Below are positions 1 through 8,848 of a stretch of 50,910 bases of DNA, in pieces (the stretch's first letter is position 1; every line of letters starts with the position of its first letter). Where the stretch lies: positions 1 to 50,910 of the forward strand of contig CANQAE010000003.1 of the NCBI GenBank assembly GCA_947589465.1. The letters are read 5' to 3'. The translations under genes and the position numbers were made by a program. Source of the stretch: an uncultured Clostridia bacterium. GTDB lineage: Bacteria; Bacillota; Clostridia; Christensenellales; Pumilibacteraceae. A model generated the notes under the pieces. The model was given only the letters and a program-made list of their open reading frames with translations, ran no database searches and was not told the DNA's origin.

Positions 1-39
1 ATAAAAGATATAGCACGCCGAAAACCCCGAAGTCATAAG

Positions 40-63
40 AAAAAAGGACACAAAAATGTGTCC
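40..63 (-). terminator. Rho-independent terminator of tRNA-Ser(GGA)
   Basis: Read on the minus strand, a perfect 7-bp stem GGACACA/TGTGTCC (arms 46-52 and 57-63) with a four-base loop is followed by a T run. It lies 8 bases past the encoded CCA of the tRNA. An almost identical hairpin follows the other serine tRNA at 23071-23092. Confidence 0.85.
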
Positions 64-71
64 CAAATTTG

Positions 72-161
72 TGGCGGAGAGAGGGGGATTTGAACCCCCG
101 GTACCCGATAGGGTACGCACGCTTTCCAAGCGTGTGCCTTCGACCGCTCAACCATCTCTCC
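72..161 (-). tRNA. tRNA-Ser (anticodon GGA)
   Basis: This is a minus-strand class II tRNA with a long variable arm. The 7-bp acceptor stem GGAGAGA (155-161) pairs with TCTCTCC (76-82), the discriminator is G, and CCA is encoded (72-74). The anticodon loop TTGGAAA gives GGA, which reads UCC/UCU. The T arm carries the usual GGTTCAAATCC-type loop. A terminator follows at once. The gene lies on the same strand as the VWA operon but has its own promoter-like site about 130 bases upstream. Confidence 0.97.
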
Positions 162-571
162 TCGGTCAAATAAATTTTTTGCGGAAACGCAAAGCAATTT
201 CCGATGTCACAGGCAAAACTCGAAGTCACGTCATCGGCTCACCTTTATCGGCGGGTCGGTTTACCGAAAAAGCAACCGTTCTCTGCCCGACCGATGTATT
301 TTAGCACAGTTCGTATAAAAAAGCAACTAAAAAAACGCGATTGCCGAAAAATATAAACAATATTTGTTTTGCGGAGCGAAACGGGTTTTTTCGTTCGTTC
401 CGCGGTAATTAGTTCGAACAGACGGCGCATTTAACATAGAATATCGCACTCATCCCCCATCGTTTTGCAATTTGCGATTATGCTCCGCACCGCCGCAATA
501 AACGTTTAAACGGCAAGAAGAAAAAGTAGCACAAAAAAGTTTTTTAAAAAAGACCTACAAGGAGCGTCTAA
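162..571. other. Intergenic region, no gene supported
   Basis: This 410-base stretch separates tRNA-Ser(GGA) from the end of the VWA operon. It holds the presumed tRNA promoter (298-326) and about 130 bases of tRNA leader with short potential stems, including a 6-bp pairing of 254-259 with 287-292. The rest is AT-rich. Short ORFs in it lack a ribosome binding site and resemble nothing known to me. No clear terminator was seen for the VWA operon, only A/T tracts near 535-555. Confidence 0.6.
298..326 (-). promoter_or_regulatory. Predicted promoter of tRNA-Ser(GGA)
   Basis: On the minus strand: -35 TTGCTT (321-326), 17-base spacer, -10 TAAAAT (298-303) preceded by a TG extended -10. The start would fall near 290, leaving an unusually long tRNA leader. 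Confidence 0.5.
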
Positions 572-3466
572 CTAACCCTTGCGTTCTCGGCGCAGACGCG
601 GCAAACGGAATTTTCGCAGAGCGACGCCGACGAGATACAAGATGATAGCGGCGATCACAAACGCGGGGCGGGGGTCTACCGTAATATACGTTACGCCGTA
701 GTCGGCGAACACTTCATCGGCGTCATAGACGAATTTTTGATAGTCATCGCCTTCGACTTTGCGCGTAGAGAGGGACGAAAGCAACTTTTGACCCGTCGAA
801 TACGGATCGACGGAAGCATACTCGGCGGAGTACGAAAAAGCCTTGTAGCCTTTCAGGACTTCGCGAACGGCAAGGGGCGGAATGTCATCGAAACTGTGTA
901 TATGCGCGTCGAAAATATCCAGCGTCGAGGCTACTTTCATAATGTAAATTGTGTAAATACCCGCCATATGGTTGTCGAAAACTATTCGGTTATGAGTTAC
1001 CGAGAGCGCTTCGGGGTCGAATTTCAGCGTCGAGCCGTCGGGAGCGATCACAAAGGCGGCGAGTTTAGTCTTGGGTTCCGCCGCCTTGTCGAAGCCGTAA
1101 ATGTTGACCTGTGTGCGATAATTGTCCTCGGCAAGCGTAAAAGACAATGTGCCTTCGACAGGCTGTTCGACTCTTTGCAACAGATGAAGTACGAAGCCGC
1201 TTATGAGTTTTCGTCCAATTTCGCTTTCGAGCAATTCTTTTGACCAAACGCCTTCGAGGTCAGCCATAAAACTACCCACTCTCCCCTCGCCGAATCCCCA
1301 TTCGGCATAGAGCGGCGCAGTTTCGGCGTAGAGCAATACTTCCGCTCCGCCGCTGAGTTTCGCTCTGCTCGGAAAATACCCGCCAAGAGTAAGCCCGCCG
1401 AGTTCACTGTCGGTGATATCGCCGAGCGCGGGCGAATGATCGCCTATGCGTGGCTGAAAACTGTTTATGCCGACTTCTTCGAGTTCGTCGAGTTTAAGGT
1501 CCTTTCTGAGCGGTCCTTCCAACTCGTGCGTAACCGAACGCAGTATCAAAACAAGCGACCCCTCCCCCCATTCGGCAAATTGAGTAAGGTAATCGGTTCT
1601 TATTTGCTGACCTTTTACATCGTAGGAATGGTTGAAATAATACGGTTCGGGATCTCCGTCGAAATATCTGATGCTCTTATAATACGCCACGACCGTCAAT
1701 GTAATTCCGTCGCTTTCATTTGCTTCGCGAATAACAGGACCGTAATCGCCTATTTTGTCGCCCGGTCCGCCATCGGAAAGGAGTACAATATGCTTGACGG
1801 CAACATTATCGCTACAAGTACGCAACATTTTGACGGCTTGGGCGACTGCTGGTGCGTAAGCCGTCGCATCGCCGCGCCTTTCCGCCATCTCGTCAATGGC
1901 TTTGACTATTTCATCTCGTTTTGTCATCGGCATAAGGGGCGACACTTCCTGATAAGTATTTTCGAGCGCCACTATCCCAACATAATCGCGTTTATTCAAA
2001 AGGTCGAGGCAGTACTTCGCGTCCTGTACAGCGGTAAAAATGGGTGCGCCCGTTATGCCAGTCATCGAGCCCGAAATATCGAAAACAAAGACTACGGCGA
2101 CGGCGGGCTGATAATCTTCTATCGCGACGGGCAGCATGGACGCGTAAACGTCGTCCGCCTCTTTGTACGCGTGCGCAACGGGCACTTTTCCGTCAGGATC
2201 TCTTTCCATGGGGCGCATTACTACTTCACCGCCGTCCTTTTCGAACCCGCCTATGGTGAAAACTCCTCCGCCGAGGTCGTGCGAATATTTGTAAAGTTCT
2301 CGTTGAAAAGCGGAATCCATATCCGCCGAAGCGATATTATAAAGCGCTATTTCGCCGTATTTCGCGAGTTCGTCTGCGGTCGCGTCTTGAACTTCGGTTA
2401 TGTTCATCGTTTCGATCACGAGATGCGCTTCACTCGAATCCTTGGCGATCGCTTGGCGCATAGTCGCCGATTCGCCCTCGTACTTTTCGAGAATGAGCAT
2501 ATAATTACTTTCCTTCACTTCGTAATACGAAAAGAAAACGTTGTTTGCAGGCACGCCGTCGGCACAGATCATTGTTATTTCCAAGCGGTGTATCCCAGAC
2601 GTCCCGAACGAATAGCCGAATTTCAATGTCTGAAAGCCGCGTTTCAATTCAGCCGTGCCGAGATGAGTTTCTCTTTTCTTTCCGTCCTCGTTTATTTCCG
2701 TCGCCACAAACTCAGCCGAATTTTTTTCGGCGGCATATACCGTCACGCCAAGGTCGAACGGTTGGTTGTCGAACACCTCGCTTTTTGGAAATACGACGTC
2801 GGTCACGGAGTTATCTTCGTTCAAAAGCGCCGCGAAAAACGACGTATCCACGCGTATACCGTCGCGTATCAAGCCGCGTACGGTGCCGAACGCGTCCCTA
2901 TCCGTTTGAAGTCCGTCGCTGATAACAAGCACTTTGGCTGTCGCGGGGTTAGTTATGAGTCCGCTCTTTGTGGCGTGATTCCACGCGCACAGAAGCGCCG
3001 ACGAAATGTCGGTCGCACTATCGTCCGATTTGGTCGAAACCGCTTCCTCGTACCTTTTGTACGCCTCTTGCGCGGTATATTTGCCCATGGGAAGCGCCAC
3101 ATTTTGTTCGTTGTCGAAAAGCACTATCGCTGTTTCGTATCTGCCGTCATTCGCTTCGAGAACCTCGCGCACGAACTCGTTCGACCCGTTATTTATTGCG
3201 GTAAAAGATCTGTCCACCAAAATAACCAACTCGCCCTGCGCGTTCTGTTCGCCGTAAACGAAACGCATTCCCGAAAGCGACGAGATGAGCAAGATGGCGA
3301 CGACAGACTGAATGACAGCCGCAAGCACCCTGTTCACATTTGAACGTTTCCTTTTGCTCTTTCGCCCGCCGACAAGGAAAAACGCTGCGATTATCATTGC
3401 AAGCGCCGGAAGAATGAGAAGCATTAGCCACGGGCTGACCGTAAATTCCATATGCAGATCGTTCAT
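572..3466 (-). CDS. Membrane protein with two VWA domains and a GATase-like domain
   Basis: This 964-residue membrane protein is the last gene of the DUF58/VWA operon. The start at 3466 was chosen because AGGGGGGGGAGAA lies just before ATG; an in-frame ATG at 3547 lies inside the upstream gene. Two N-terminal membrane helices (about residues 10-75) precede a degenerate VWA domain with DRSFT near residue 84. A class I glutamine-amidotransferase-like segment containing LGGGVFTIGG follows, then a second VWA domain with an intact DISGSM metal site near residue 462. A C-terminal helix ends in a basic tail, so the bulk should face outside. Proteins of this kind normally work with a MoxR AAA ATPase and DUF58 proteins; the ligand is unknown. 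The amidotransferase-like part shows no obvious catalytic Cys and is probably a binding fold. Confidence 0.85.
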   Translation of the reverse strand: MNDLHMEFTVSPWLMLLILPALAMIIAAFFLVGGRKSKRKRSNVNRVLAAVIQSVVAILLISSLSGMRFVYGEQNAQGELVILVDRSFTAINNGSNEFVREVLEANDGRYETAIVLFDNEQNVALPMGKYTAQEAYKRYEEAVSTKSDDSATDISSALLCAWNHATKSGLITNPATAKVLVISDGLQTDRDAFGTVRGLIRDGIRVDTSFFAALLNEDNSVTDVVFPKSEVFDNQPFDLGVTVYAAEKNSAEFVATEINEDGKKRETHLGTAELKRGFQTLKFGYSFGTSGIHRLEITMICADGVPANNVFFSYYEVKESNYMLILEKYEGESATMRQAIAKDSSEAHLVIETMNITEVQDATADELAKYGEIALYNIASADMDSAFQRELYKYSHDLGGGVFTIGGFEKDGGEVVMRPMERDPDGKVPVAHAYKEADDVYASMLPVAIEDYQPAVAVVFVFDISGSMTGITGAPIFTAVQDAKYCLDLLNKRDYVGIVALENTYQEVSPLMPMTKRDEIVKAIDEMAERRGDATAYAPAVAQAVKMLRTCSDNVAVKHIVLLSDGGPGDKIGDYGPVIREANESDGITLTVVAYYKSIRYFDGDPEPYYFNHSYDVKGQQIRTDYLTQFAEWGEGSLVLILRSVTHELEGPLRKDLKLDELEEVGINSFQPRIGDHSPALGDITDSELGGLTLGGYFPSRAKLSGGAEVLLYAETAPLYAEWGFGEGRVGSFMADLEGVWSKELLESEIGRKLISGFVLHLLQRVEQPVEGTLSFTLAEDNYRTQVNIYGFDKAAEPKTKLAAFVIAPDGSTLKFDPEALSVTHNRIVFDNHMAGIYTIYIMKVASTLDIFDAHIHSFDDIPPLAVREVLKGYKAFSYSAEYASVDPYSTGQKLLSSLSTRKVEGDDYQKFVYDADEVFADYGVTYITVDPRPAFVIAAIILYLVGVALRKFRLPRLRRERKG

Positions 3467-3477
3467 TTCTCCCCCCC

Positions 3478-5442
3478 CTACACCATGTTCTTGAATTGAA
3501 TGTACCACTCCGCCATGAGCAGTATGAGCGCGACTGCCGCGAACCATACGAACAGATCTGTCCCGAACTCGCCCGTAAGTTCGCTGTTATCGAGCGTCGT
3601 GCGAAAATCCGATTGTTCGAACAATTTGCTTTCTTCGGGCGAAAGGTGAACGTAGACTTTGCGCACTTCGTCGTCTTTGCGCAAACCGAAATGAGTGGTA
3701 AACGTATATGTACCCGTTTCGTTAAAGACGTACTCGGTCGGAAATTCGCGCAAAGTTAAATTTTCCTTGCCCGATACGTCTACCGAAACGCCCTTGCAAT
3801 TCAATTGCGCGCTGTCGCCTATCGTATAGTCGTACGAATCGAGAGTCACGGGCATAAAAGTTTCCAAGCAATTGTACAGAAATATCATAAATTCCCGTCC
3901 GTAAAAGTCAGCCATATTAATACTGAACGGCAAGACCACGAGTTTCACGTCGTCTGTGTTTTTGACATACATTACAGGGTCAACGCCGCAATACATCACC
4001 GGCAAAAGAGATCCGTCGGCGACGTCAAGGAGCGAATATTCGGTTATGCGCACAACGTACGGATCTATATAACGCAACAGCGAATGAGGTGCGGGCGCCG
4101 TGCATTCGGTCGGGCGCGGCATGGTAACTTTTTTGCCCACGGTAAACCCAACGCCGAGTTGCGAAGCGGTCATGTCCGGATCGGCAAGCACCACCACCCC
4201 GTCTTTCGGTAGTCCCGACGACAATATTTCGGGCGGGATCGAATGTTCGAAAATATAAAAGTCGTAATTCTCGCTTTCGGCGCTTTCGCCCGCGTCGTGA
4301 TAGATTTCGCGAAACGATATTATCCGTTTTTTGTCGAGATTGTTGGCAAGAGAAGTAAAGCCGAGTTGCCAGAACGTGTTAGGCTCGTCGCTCCAATATT
4401 CGACCTTCACAACGTCGCGTTTTCCGCCGTACACATAATATACGTCGTCATCCGAAACGGAGTCATTAAGGTCGGGTATCTCTATACGTATCTCGTCAAA
4501 CGTATCGAAAAACCAATCCTTTTCGCCGCCGCACATGGGATCGGAAGCGCAAACGGAGATATCCTTCACCGTTTCGTATTCGGGGCTGTCCGCATACGAC
4601 TCAAACGAAACAGGAATGCTGAGTTCGTAATTCTTCGCTCCTTTGCCGTTGTCCGCGCCGTATATGGACATTTTTACGTTTTGCTTGACTGCCACATTGC
4701 CGTAAATACCCACATGTATGTCGAAAACGTACTCATTGTCGCGAATAACGAAATCACAACCGAGAATGGCGACGTTCCATTCCTTGTCGCTGTCGGCAAC
4801 GTTCATCACCGTGATCGCCGTACCCATATCGCCGAATTCGGTGTCGGTATACAAAAAGATTTTCGCGTACGGATTGGCGTCGAGTTGTCCGCGCGCAAGT
4901 TCGAGCGCCTTTTCTATATCCGCCGCGCCCGACGAACATTTCGCGGCGGCGAGCGCGTCGGCAATTTCGTTTCGTCTGTTTTTGTCAACGCCGTTCACAA
5001 GATAATATGGCGAATCGTCGGCAAGAATGATCGAAACAGAGCCTTCTTCGCCTTCAAACAATTCGTTTATGTTATCTTCGGCGGCTTGCACCGCGCGTTC
5101 GAAACGAGTCCTTCCGCCGCCCGCCGCGTGCGCTCTCATTCCCGCGGATGCATCTATGACAACGACGTATTCGGCGTCCTCCAAAAGCACGTTTTTCGAA
5201 AACAGCGTCGGCTCGGCAAGCGCAACCGCCATAAGTATTATGAGTGCCGATTGCAAAATGAAAAGAAGTATATTGGAAAGCACGGGAATTTGCCTTTTTT
5301 GGCGCGCCATAACTCGCTGCCAAAGTAGCGTTCCCGAAACTTTAAGTTCTTTGTATTGCGGCTTTATGAGATAAAATACGAGGAGCGCTATTACGCCCAA
5401 CGCACCCAAAAAACCAAACGGCAACAACCATCTCAGTACCAT
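3478..5442 (-). CDS. BatA-type VWA domain membrane protein
   Basis: This 654-residue protein begins with a BatA-like N-terminal region: two membrane helices around residues 8-26 and 58-76, with a basic cytoplasmic stretch (WQRVMARQKRQIP) between them. A VWA domain starts at residue 92 with the metal-site motif DASAGM near 96. A long beta-rich extracellular part follows, and a final helix (about residues 630-645) ends at a short tail. It ends 11 bases before the downstream VWA gene and starts 15 bases after the upstream gene, so it is cotranscribed. In Bacteroidetes the Bat proteins were linked to oxygen tolerance, but that role is not shown for this family in Clostridia. The function here is not known. 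Confidence 0.85.
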   Translation of the reverse strand: MVLRWLLPFGFLGALGVIALLVFYLIKPQYKELKVSGTLLWQRVMARQKRQIPVLSNILLFILQSALIILMAVALAEPTLFSKNVLLEDAEYVVVIDASAGMRAHAAGGGRTRFERAVQAAEDNINELFEGEEGSVSIILADDSPYYLVNGVDKNRRNEIADALAAAKCSSGAADIEKALELARGQLDANPYAKIFLYTDTEFGDMGTAITVMNVADSDKEWNVAILGCDFVIRDNEYVFDIHVGIYGNVAVKQNVKMSIYGADNGKGAKNYELSIPVSFESYADSPEYETVKDISVCASDPMCGGEKDWFFDTFDEIRIEIPDLNDSVSDDDVYYVYGGKRDVVKVEYWSDEPNTFWQLGFTSLANNLDKKRIISFREIYHDAGESAESENYDFYIFEHSIPPEILSSGLPKDGVVVLADPDMTASQLGVGFTVGKKVTMPRPTECTAPAPHSLLRYIDPYVVRITEYSLLDVADGSLLPVMYCGVDPVMYVKNTDDVKLVVLPFSINMADFYGREFMIFLYNCLETFMPVTLDSYDYTIGDSAQLNCKGVSVDVSGKENLTLREFPTEYVFNETGTYTFTTHFGLRKDDEVRKVYVHLSPEESKLFEQSDFRTTLDNSELTGEFGTDLFVWFAAVALILLMAEWYIQFKNMV

Positions 5443-5457
5443 TCGTTATCCCCCGCG

Positions 5458-6540
5458 TCAAGGCTTCAAGCCATTGTAATAGTCACCGAGCGCGTCTTTC
5501 AATTCGTCGGGGAGCGAGTTGTCGTAACTCAATTCTTTTTCGCTCTGTTCGCGATCGAAATTTTCCTTGTAATCCTGTTTGCCGTCAATGACATGATTGT
5601 TTTCGCGTCCCGCCGACGGATTGCTTTCATCGGTGCTGCCGCCCCCTTCTTTGCCCGATTCCGCGCTTGAACCTTCGTCTTTGTCGCTATCGTTTTTGTC
5701 GTCGCTTTTGTCCTCATCGGGCTCATCTCCGTCCCCATCGGGTTGCGGCGGCTCGGCGGCGGTTATTTCGTAAAAGTACGCATATACTTTCATGTCTGCG
5801 CGCACGTTGAGGTCAAAACGCGGATTTTCCTGACTGCCCACGGGTCGCATATTTTCGTCCACCCATGCGTAAAATCTATACCCATCCGCGGGTATAGCCG
5901 TTACCGCTTTCGTAAAGCCCCCCTTCTTGACAATCTGTACCGTTTCGCCGTCGATCGTTCCCGTCCCCTCTTGGTACACCAAATATTCGACTGTGAAAGT
6001 TACTTCCTTGGGTTCGACGTTCGGTTGTTCTTCCGTTCCGCCCGTAATTTCGCTCTCCGCTCTTTCGGCAGACAGTGCCGAAACGGTCACGAAACTCGTC
6101 GCGAACATAATACTGCAAACAAGCAAAATTATGAGCGGCAATGTGACCGAAAATCTCAACTTTTTGACAGGCACACGCCCTACGTGCTTGATCGCGTCGT
6201 CGCGTTGAAGCGAGGCAATGCACGATTCATCATTCTCGAACTCGCACATCGTTATCATTCGCTCGTCCAAACCGAGTGCATCGAGCCGTGCGGCGACGTA
6301 AGCCTTCGTCGGGCGGAAATACAGTCGGTAAACAATGGGAGTTCCCACAGGTAGCGTTAAGCCACCGAGTCCCAAAGAAAGCCACAGCACGACGGCAAGC
6401 GAAGCGTGCGAAAGCCATGTTACGACGGCAACGGCGCCGCATACTATAAAGCCGGCGATCGCGCTGATAAACAACGCTTTCGCAAAGCCGAAAATCCGCA
6501 GACGTTTTGTGTATTTGCGCAACAGTTCTTCGCTATTCAT
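5458..6540 (-). CDS. Membrane protein with InlB-like repeat and acidic tail
   Basis: The 360-residue protein starts at 6540, where GGGGGTGG precedes ATG by five bases; the ATG at 6555 has no such site. The layout is two helices (about 22-46 and 50-72), a cytoplasmic stretch, another helix near residue 130, then an outside domain of about 75 residues (EEQPNVEP to VYAYFYE) resembling the GYRFYAWVDE-type bacterial repeats related to the InlB B-repeat. A low-complexity tail rich in D, E, S, K and G follows. It sits between the DUF58 and BatA-VWA genes, a place usually taken by a poorly defined membrane protein in such operons. I do not recognise a named family for the whole protein. Confidence 0.75.
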   Translation of the reverse strand: MNSEELLRKYTKRLRIFGFAKALFISAIAGFIVCGAVAVVTWLSHASLAVVLWLSLGLGGLTLPVGTPIVYRLYFRPTKAYVAARLDALGLDERMITMCEFENDESCIASLQRDDAIKHVGRVPVKKLRFSVTLPLIILLVCSIMFATSFVTVSALSAERAESEITGGTEEQPNVEPKEVTFTVEYLVYQEGTGTIDGETVQIVKKGGFTKAVTAIPADGYRFYAWVDENMRPVGSQENPRFDLNVRADMKVYAYFYEITAAEPPQPDGDGDEPDEDKSDDKNDSDKDEGSSAESGKEGGGSTDESNPSAGRENNHVIDGKQDYKENFDREQSEKELSYDNSLPDELKDALGDYYNGLKP

Positions 6541-6562
6541 ATTTTCCACCCCCATATGTAAT

Positions 6563-7447
6563 TTATCTTATAATATCGCAACTGAACAGATCGCGAAAAA
6601 CGGTGATTTCGAGAGGCGTTCTCGTATCCGCGGACACAAAAGTAGCCCCGCGCGAAAGACAGAATTTGCTTATTTCGTCCAGCCATTCACGAAACACGTC
6701 GTCATAATCGTCGAGCATAGAACGAACTATTTTCAGTCGCAAATTTCTTTTGTCCGCCGCTTCGACGTCCACAAGATCGAATCGACCGCCGAACGTAGGT
6801 TCGATCTCCTCGGCGGCAAGCACTTGCATTACCAGCACTTGCTGTTTCTTCCAAACCAAATAATCCACTGCCTTATGCCAATCGTTTTCGGTCATAAAGT
6901 CCGATATGATTATCGAAAGTCCGTCGCCCGAACTTACGGATTCAATATGAGAAATAGCGGCAAAATCCGCTTCGCCGTCGAAAGCGACCTTTCCGAGATC
7001 CCTTACGGCGCGCAAAAAAGTATTTTTGCCAACGATGAGCCCGAACGGGTCGTAAATTTCGCCGTTTTTAAGTAAGTGAAAGGACACTTTGTCATTACCG
7101 CACACAGCCAAAAAGCCGAGCGCCGCAGCCAAACTCAGCGCATATCCCGCCTTTTGCGGATAAACATCCATAGAAGCCGAACAGTCGATAAAAATGCGTA
7201 TATGCATTTGCCTTTCGTCGTTGAACAACTTCAAAAAATACTTGTCGAATCGCGCGAAAAGATTCCAATCTATGCTGCGGATATCATCGCCGAGTTCATA
7301 TCTGCGAAAATCCGCGAAGTCCATCGCCTGACCATACTTTTTTATAAGGTGTTTGCCGCCGTAATATCCCGAAAGCGTAGACTGCAAGTACAGCGACAAA
7401 TTTTCCAATCTGCCGAAAAATTTATCGTCGAAATATGTACTCGCCAT
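6563..7447 (-). CDS. DUF58 domain protein
   Basis: The protein has 294 residues. The start at 7447 is set by GGGGGTGCGG before the ATG; a longer ORF to 7504 has no such site. The DUF58 signature GDDIRSIDWNLFAR lies around residues 54-67, followed by a VWA-like core with IDCSASMD, whose D-x-S-x-S metal site is preserved. It lacks the N-terminal membrane helices of longer DUF58 proteins, so it is probably cytoplasmic or peripheral. It is the first gene after a perfect promoter. DUF58 proteins are normally coded right after a MoxR ATPase, which is absent here; its neighbours are an unrelated thioesterase and a tRNA. Confidence 0.9.
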   Translation of the reverse strand: MASTYFDDKFFGRLENLSLYLQSTLSGYYGGKHLIKKYGQAMDFADFRRYELGDDIRSIDWNLFARFDKYFLKLFNDERQMHIRIFIDCSASMDVYPQKAGYALSLAAALGFLAVCGNDKVSFHLLKNGEIYDPFGLIVGKNTFLRAVRDLGKVAFDGEADFAAISHIESVSSGDGLSIIISDFMTENDWHKAVDYLVWKKQQVLVMQVLAAEEIEPTFGGRFDLVDVEAADKRNLRLKIVRSMLDDYDDVFREWLDEISKFCLSRGATFVSADTRTPLEITVFRDLFSCDIIR

Positions 7448-7526
7448 TTTCCGCACCCCCGTACGATCTGTTTCGCATAGCCGTTCGGCACACAAGGCGA
7501 ACATTCAACTCGCGAAATTATGCACT

Positions 7527-7555
7527 ATTATACCATATTGTTTGCGACGTGTCAA
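7527..7555 (-). promoter_or_regulatory. Consensus promoter of the DUF58/VWA operon
   Basis: On the minus strand: TTGACA (7550-7555), 17 bases, TATAAT (7527-7532), with TG one base upstream of the -10. All twelve hexamer bases match the housekeeping consensus. It lies 80 bases before the DUF58 start codon, so DUF58 is the first gene of the transcript. Confidence 0.85.
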
Positions 7556-7616
7556 TGTTTATGTAGGCAATACGACCGTATTCTTATTTTTCGGAATTTT
7601 CCTTTCGAATATTCGT

Positions 7617-8120
7617 CTATTCGAAATCTATTTCCGTCACGCCGTCGTCCACAAGATAGCAAAGTTCCTCGTGCGCCGAAATATCTTTGCCTATATCGGC
7701 AACGCTCAACTTCAAATAATTGACGGTCCCGTTCGAAAGCAAAACGCCATGGCGGTCGTAAAGTCCCACTTCGGCGACGCAAAAATGCGGGGTGTTTTTG
7801 ACGATCACCCCCTTGCCTATTATCTTTTCGCCGTACGGAACGGGCTTACGGAATTTGGTTTCGAGCGAAGTGGTAACGCCGAAACTTTCCTCGGAGCGTT
7901 CGAGCGCCCAAAGAGCGCGCAGTCCCATTTCGTCGAGCATACACGATATGAGTCCGCCGTGCACTCTGCCGGGGTAACTCTGGTGCTGTTCGCGATACGA
8001 GAACACTGTCATAACACTCCCGTCCTCCATATCGTAAAACGGAGCCTTGACTCCGTATTCGTTATCCAGCCCGCACATAATACACATTTTGCTGTTTCTC
8101 TGTTTCGATAAAACTTTCAT
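7617..8120 (-). CDS. PaaI-family hotdog thioesterase
   Basis: The 167-residue protein carries the hotdog-fold signature HGGLISCMLDEMG around residues 54-66, where the active-site Asp/Glu of PaaI-type acyl-CoA thioesterases lies. A CIMCGLDNEYG motif precedes it, the C-x-x-C-G-x-x-N form seen in a subgroup of these enzymes, perhaps binding metal. The start is supported by AGCGGAGGT five bases upstream. The substrate cannot be told from sequence. It lies on the same strand just after the initiator tRNA terminator and has no clear promoter of its own, so readthrough from the tRNA is possible. It is not part of the DUF58 operon, which starts from its own promoter. Confidence 0.85.
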   Translation of the reverse strand: MKVLSKQRNSKMCIMCGLDNEYGVKAPFYDMEDGSVMTVFSYREQHQSYPGRVHGGLISCMLDEMGLRALWALERSEESFGVTTSLETKFRKPVPYGEKIIGKGVIVKNTPHFCVAEVGLYDRHGVLLSNGTVNYLKLSVADIGKDISAHEELCYLVDDGVTEIDFE

Positions 8121-8171
8121 AGTACCTCCGCTCGCGAAACGCCGTCTTGCGGCGATGCGCCAAACTTTTGT

Positions 8172-8199
8172 AAAAAGCCCACCGACAAAAGCCGATGGG
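8172..8199 (-). terminator. Terminator of initiator tRNA
   Basis: Minus-strand hairpin CCCATCG/CGGTGGG (8193-8199 with 8178-8184, one G-T pair) followed by CTTTTTA, four bases past the tRNA CCA. Confidence 0.7.
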
Positions 8200-8202
8200 T
8201 TA

Positions 8203-8278
<76 letters not shown>

Positions 8279-8293
8279 TCATTTTGGAAGTTA

Positions 8294-8323
8294 AGTATAA
8301 CACACCGATCCGCGTCTTGTCAA
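8294..8323 (-). promoter_or_regulatory. Promoter of initiator tRNA
   Basis: On the minus strand: TTGACA (8318-8323), 18 bases, TATACT (8294-8299), starting transcription a few bases before the tRNA. The -35 hexamer overlaps the last codons of ogt. Confidence 0.8.
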
Positions 8324-8829
8324 GTAATTTCTCTATTAGCCCGACGATTATTTGTAAAATAATGTGTTTCTTTGTCGAATTGAATATTTTTGCTTTCAAG
8401 GTCCAATAAAAATCTTTTTGCGTCAAGTCCCCAGCCGAAGCCGCCGAGCCCGTTAGCCGCCACGACCCTGTGGCACGGCAAAATTATGGGGATCGGATTT
8501 CTGCCCACGCAATTGCCCGCGCTTCGATACGCTTTGGGATTACCGCAACTCGCCGCAATAAACCCGTAAGTACGCGTTTCACCGTACGGAATATCGCTCA
8601 AACTCTCCCAGACGCGCCGCAAAAATCCTTCGCCCGAAAGCCTAATAGGCAAATCGAACGTTCTCAACTCTCCGCAAAAGTAAGCGGCAAGTTGTTCCTT
8701 TGCCTTGTTCGTGATCTTATCCGCAAATTCGGGTTCGCGGGTATTTATGCGCAAAATGCGCACTATCGCTTCTCCGTCCGTAATTATCTTGATCAGTCCT
8801 ATCGGCGACTCGAAAATTCCCACTCCCAT
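8320..8829 (-). CDS. ogt: Methylated-DNA--protein-cysteine methyltransferase
   Basis: The 169-residue suicide repair protein moves the alkyl group from O6-alkylguanine to its own cysteine. The active site PCHRVV gives Cys119, and the helix-turn-helix region IPYGETRTYGFIA (residues 80-92) and NPIPIILPCH are typical. The start at 8829 (MGVGIFESPIG) has GGAG nine bases upstream; a longer ORF to 8877 would run through the promoter. Length matches Ogt/MGMT without an Ada domain. Near the C terminus, GGFGWGLDAKRFLLDLE matches the usual end of the domain, and about 20 extra residues follow. It is a single gene from a promoter that contains a palindrome. Confidence 0.95.
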   Translation of the reverse strand: MGVGIFESPIGLIKIITDGEAIVRILRINTREPEFADKITNKAKEQLAAYFCGELRTFDLPIRLSGEGFLRRVWESLSDIPYGETRTYGFIAASCGNPKAYRSAGNCVGRNPIPIILPCHRVVAANGLGGFGWGLDAKRFLLDLESKNIQFDKETHYFTNNRRANREIT

Positions 8830-8848
8830 ATTTTTTGCTCCTGCCGCT

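Noticed and set aside
162..297. T-box or other riboswitch in front of tRNA-Ser(GGA)
   Set aside because: No T-box core sequence was found, and a tRNA gene would not need one; only short weak stems are present.
1436..3343. Plus-strand ORF of 635 codons
   Set aside because: It is antisense to the VWA/GATase-like gene; the sequence has no known fold and no start site.
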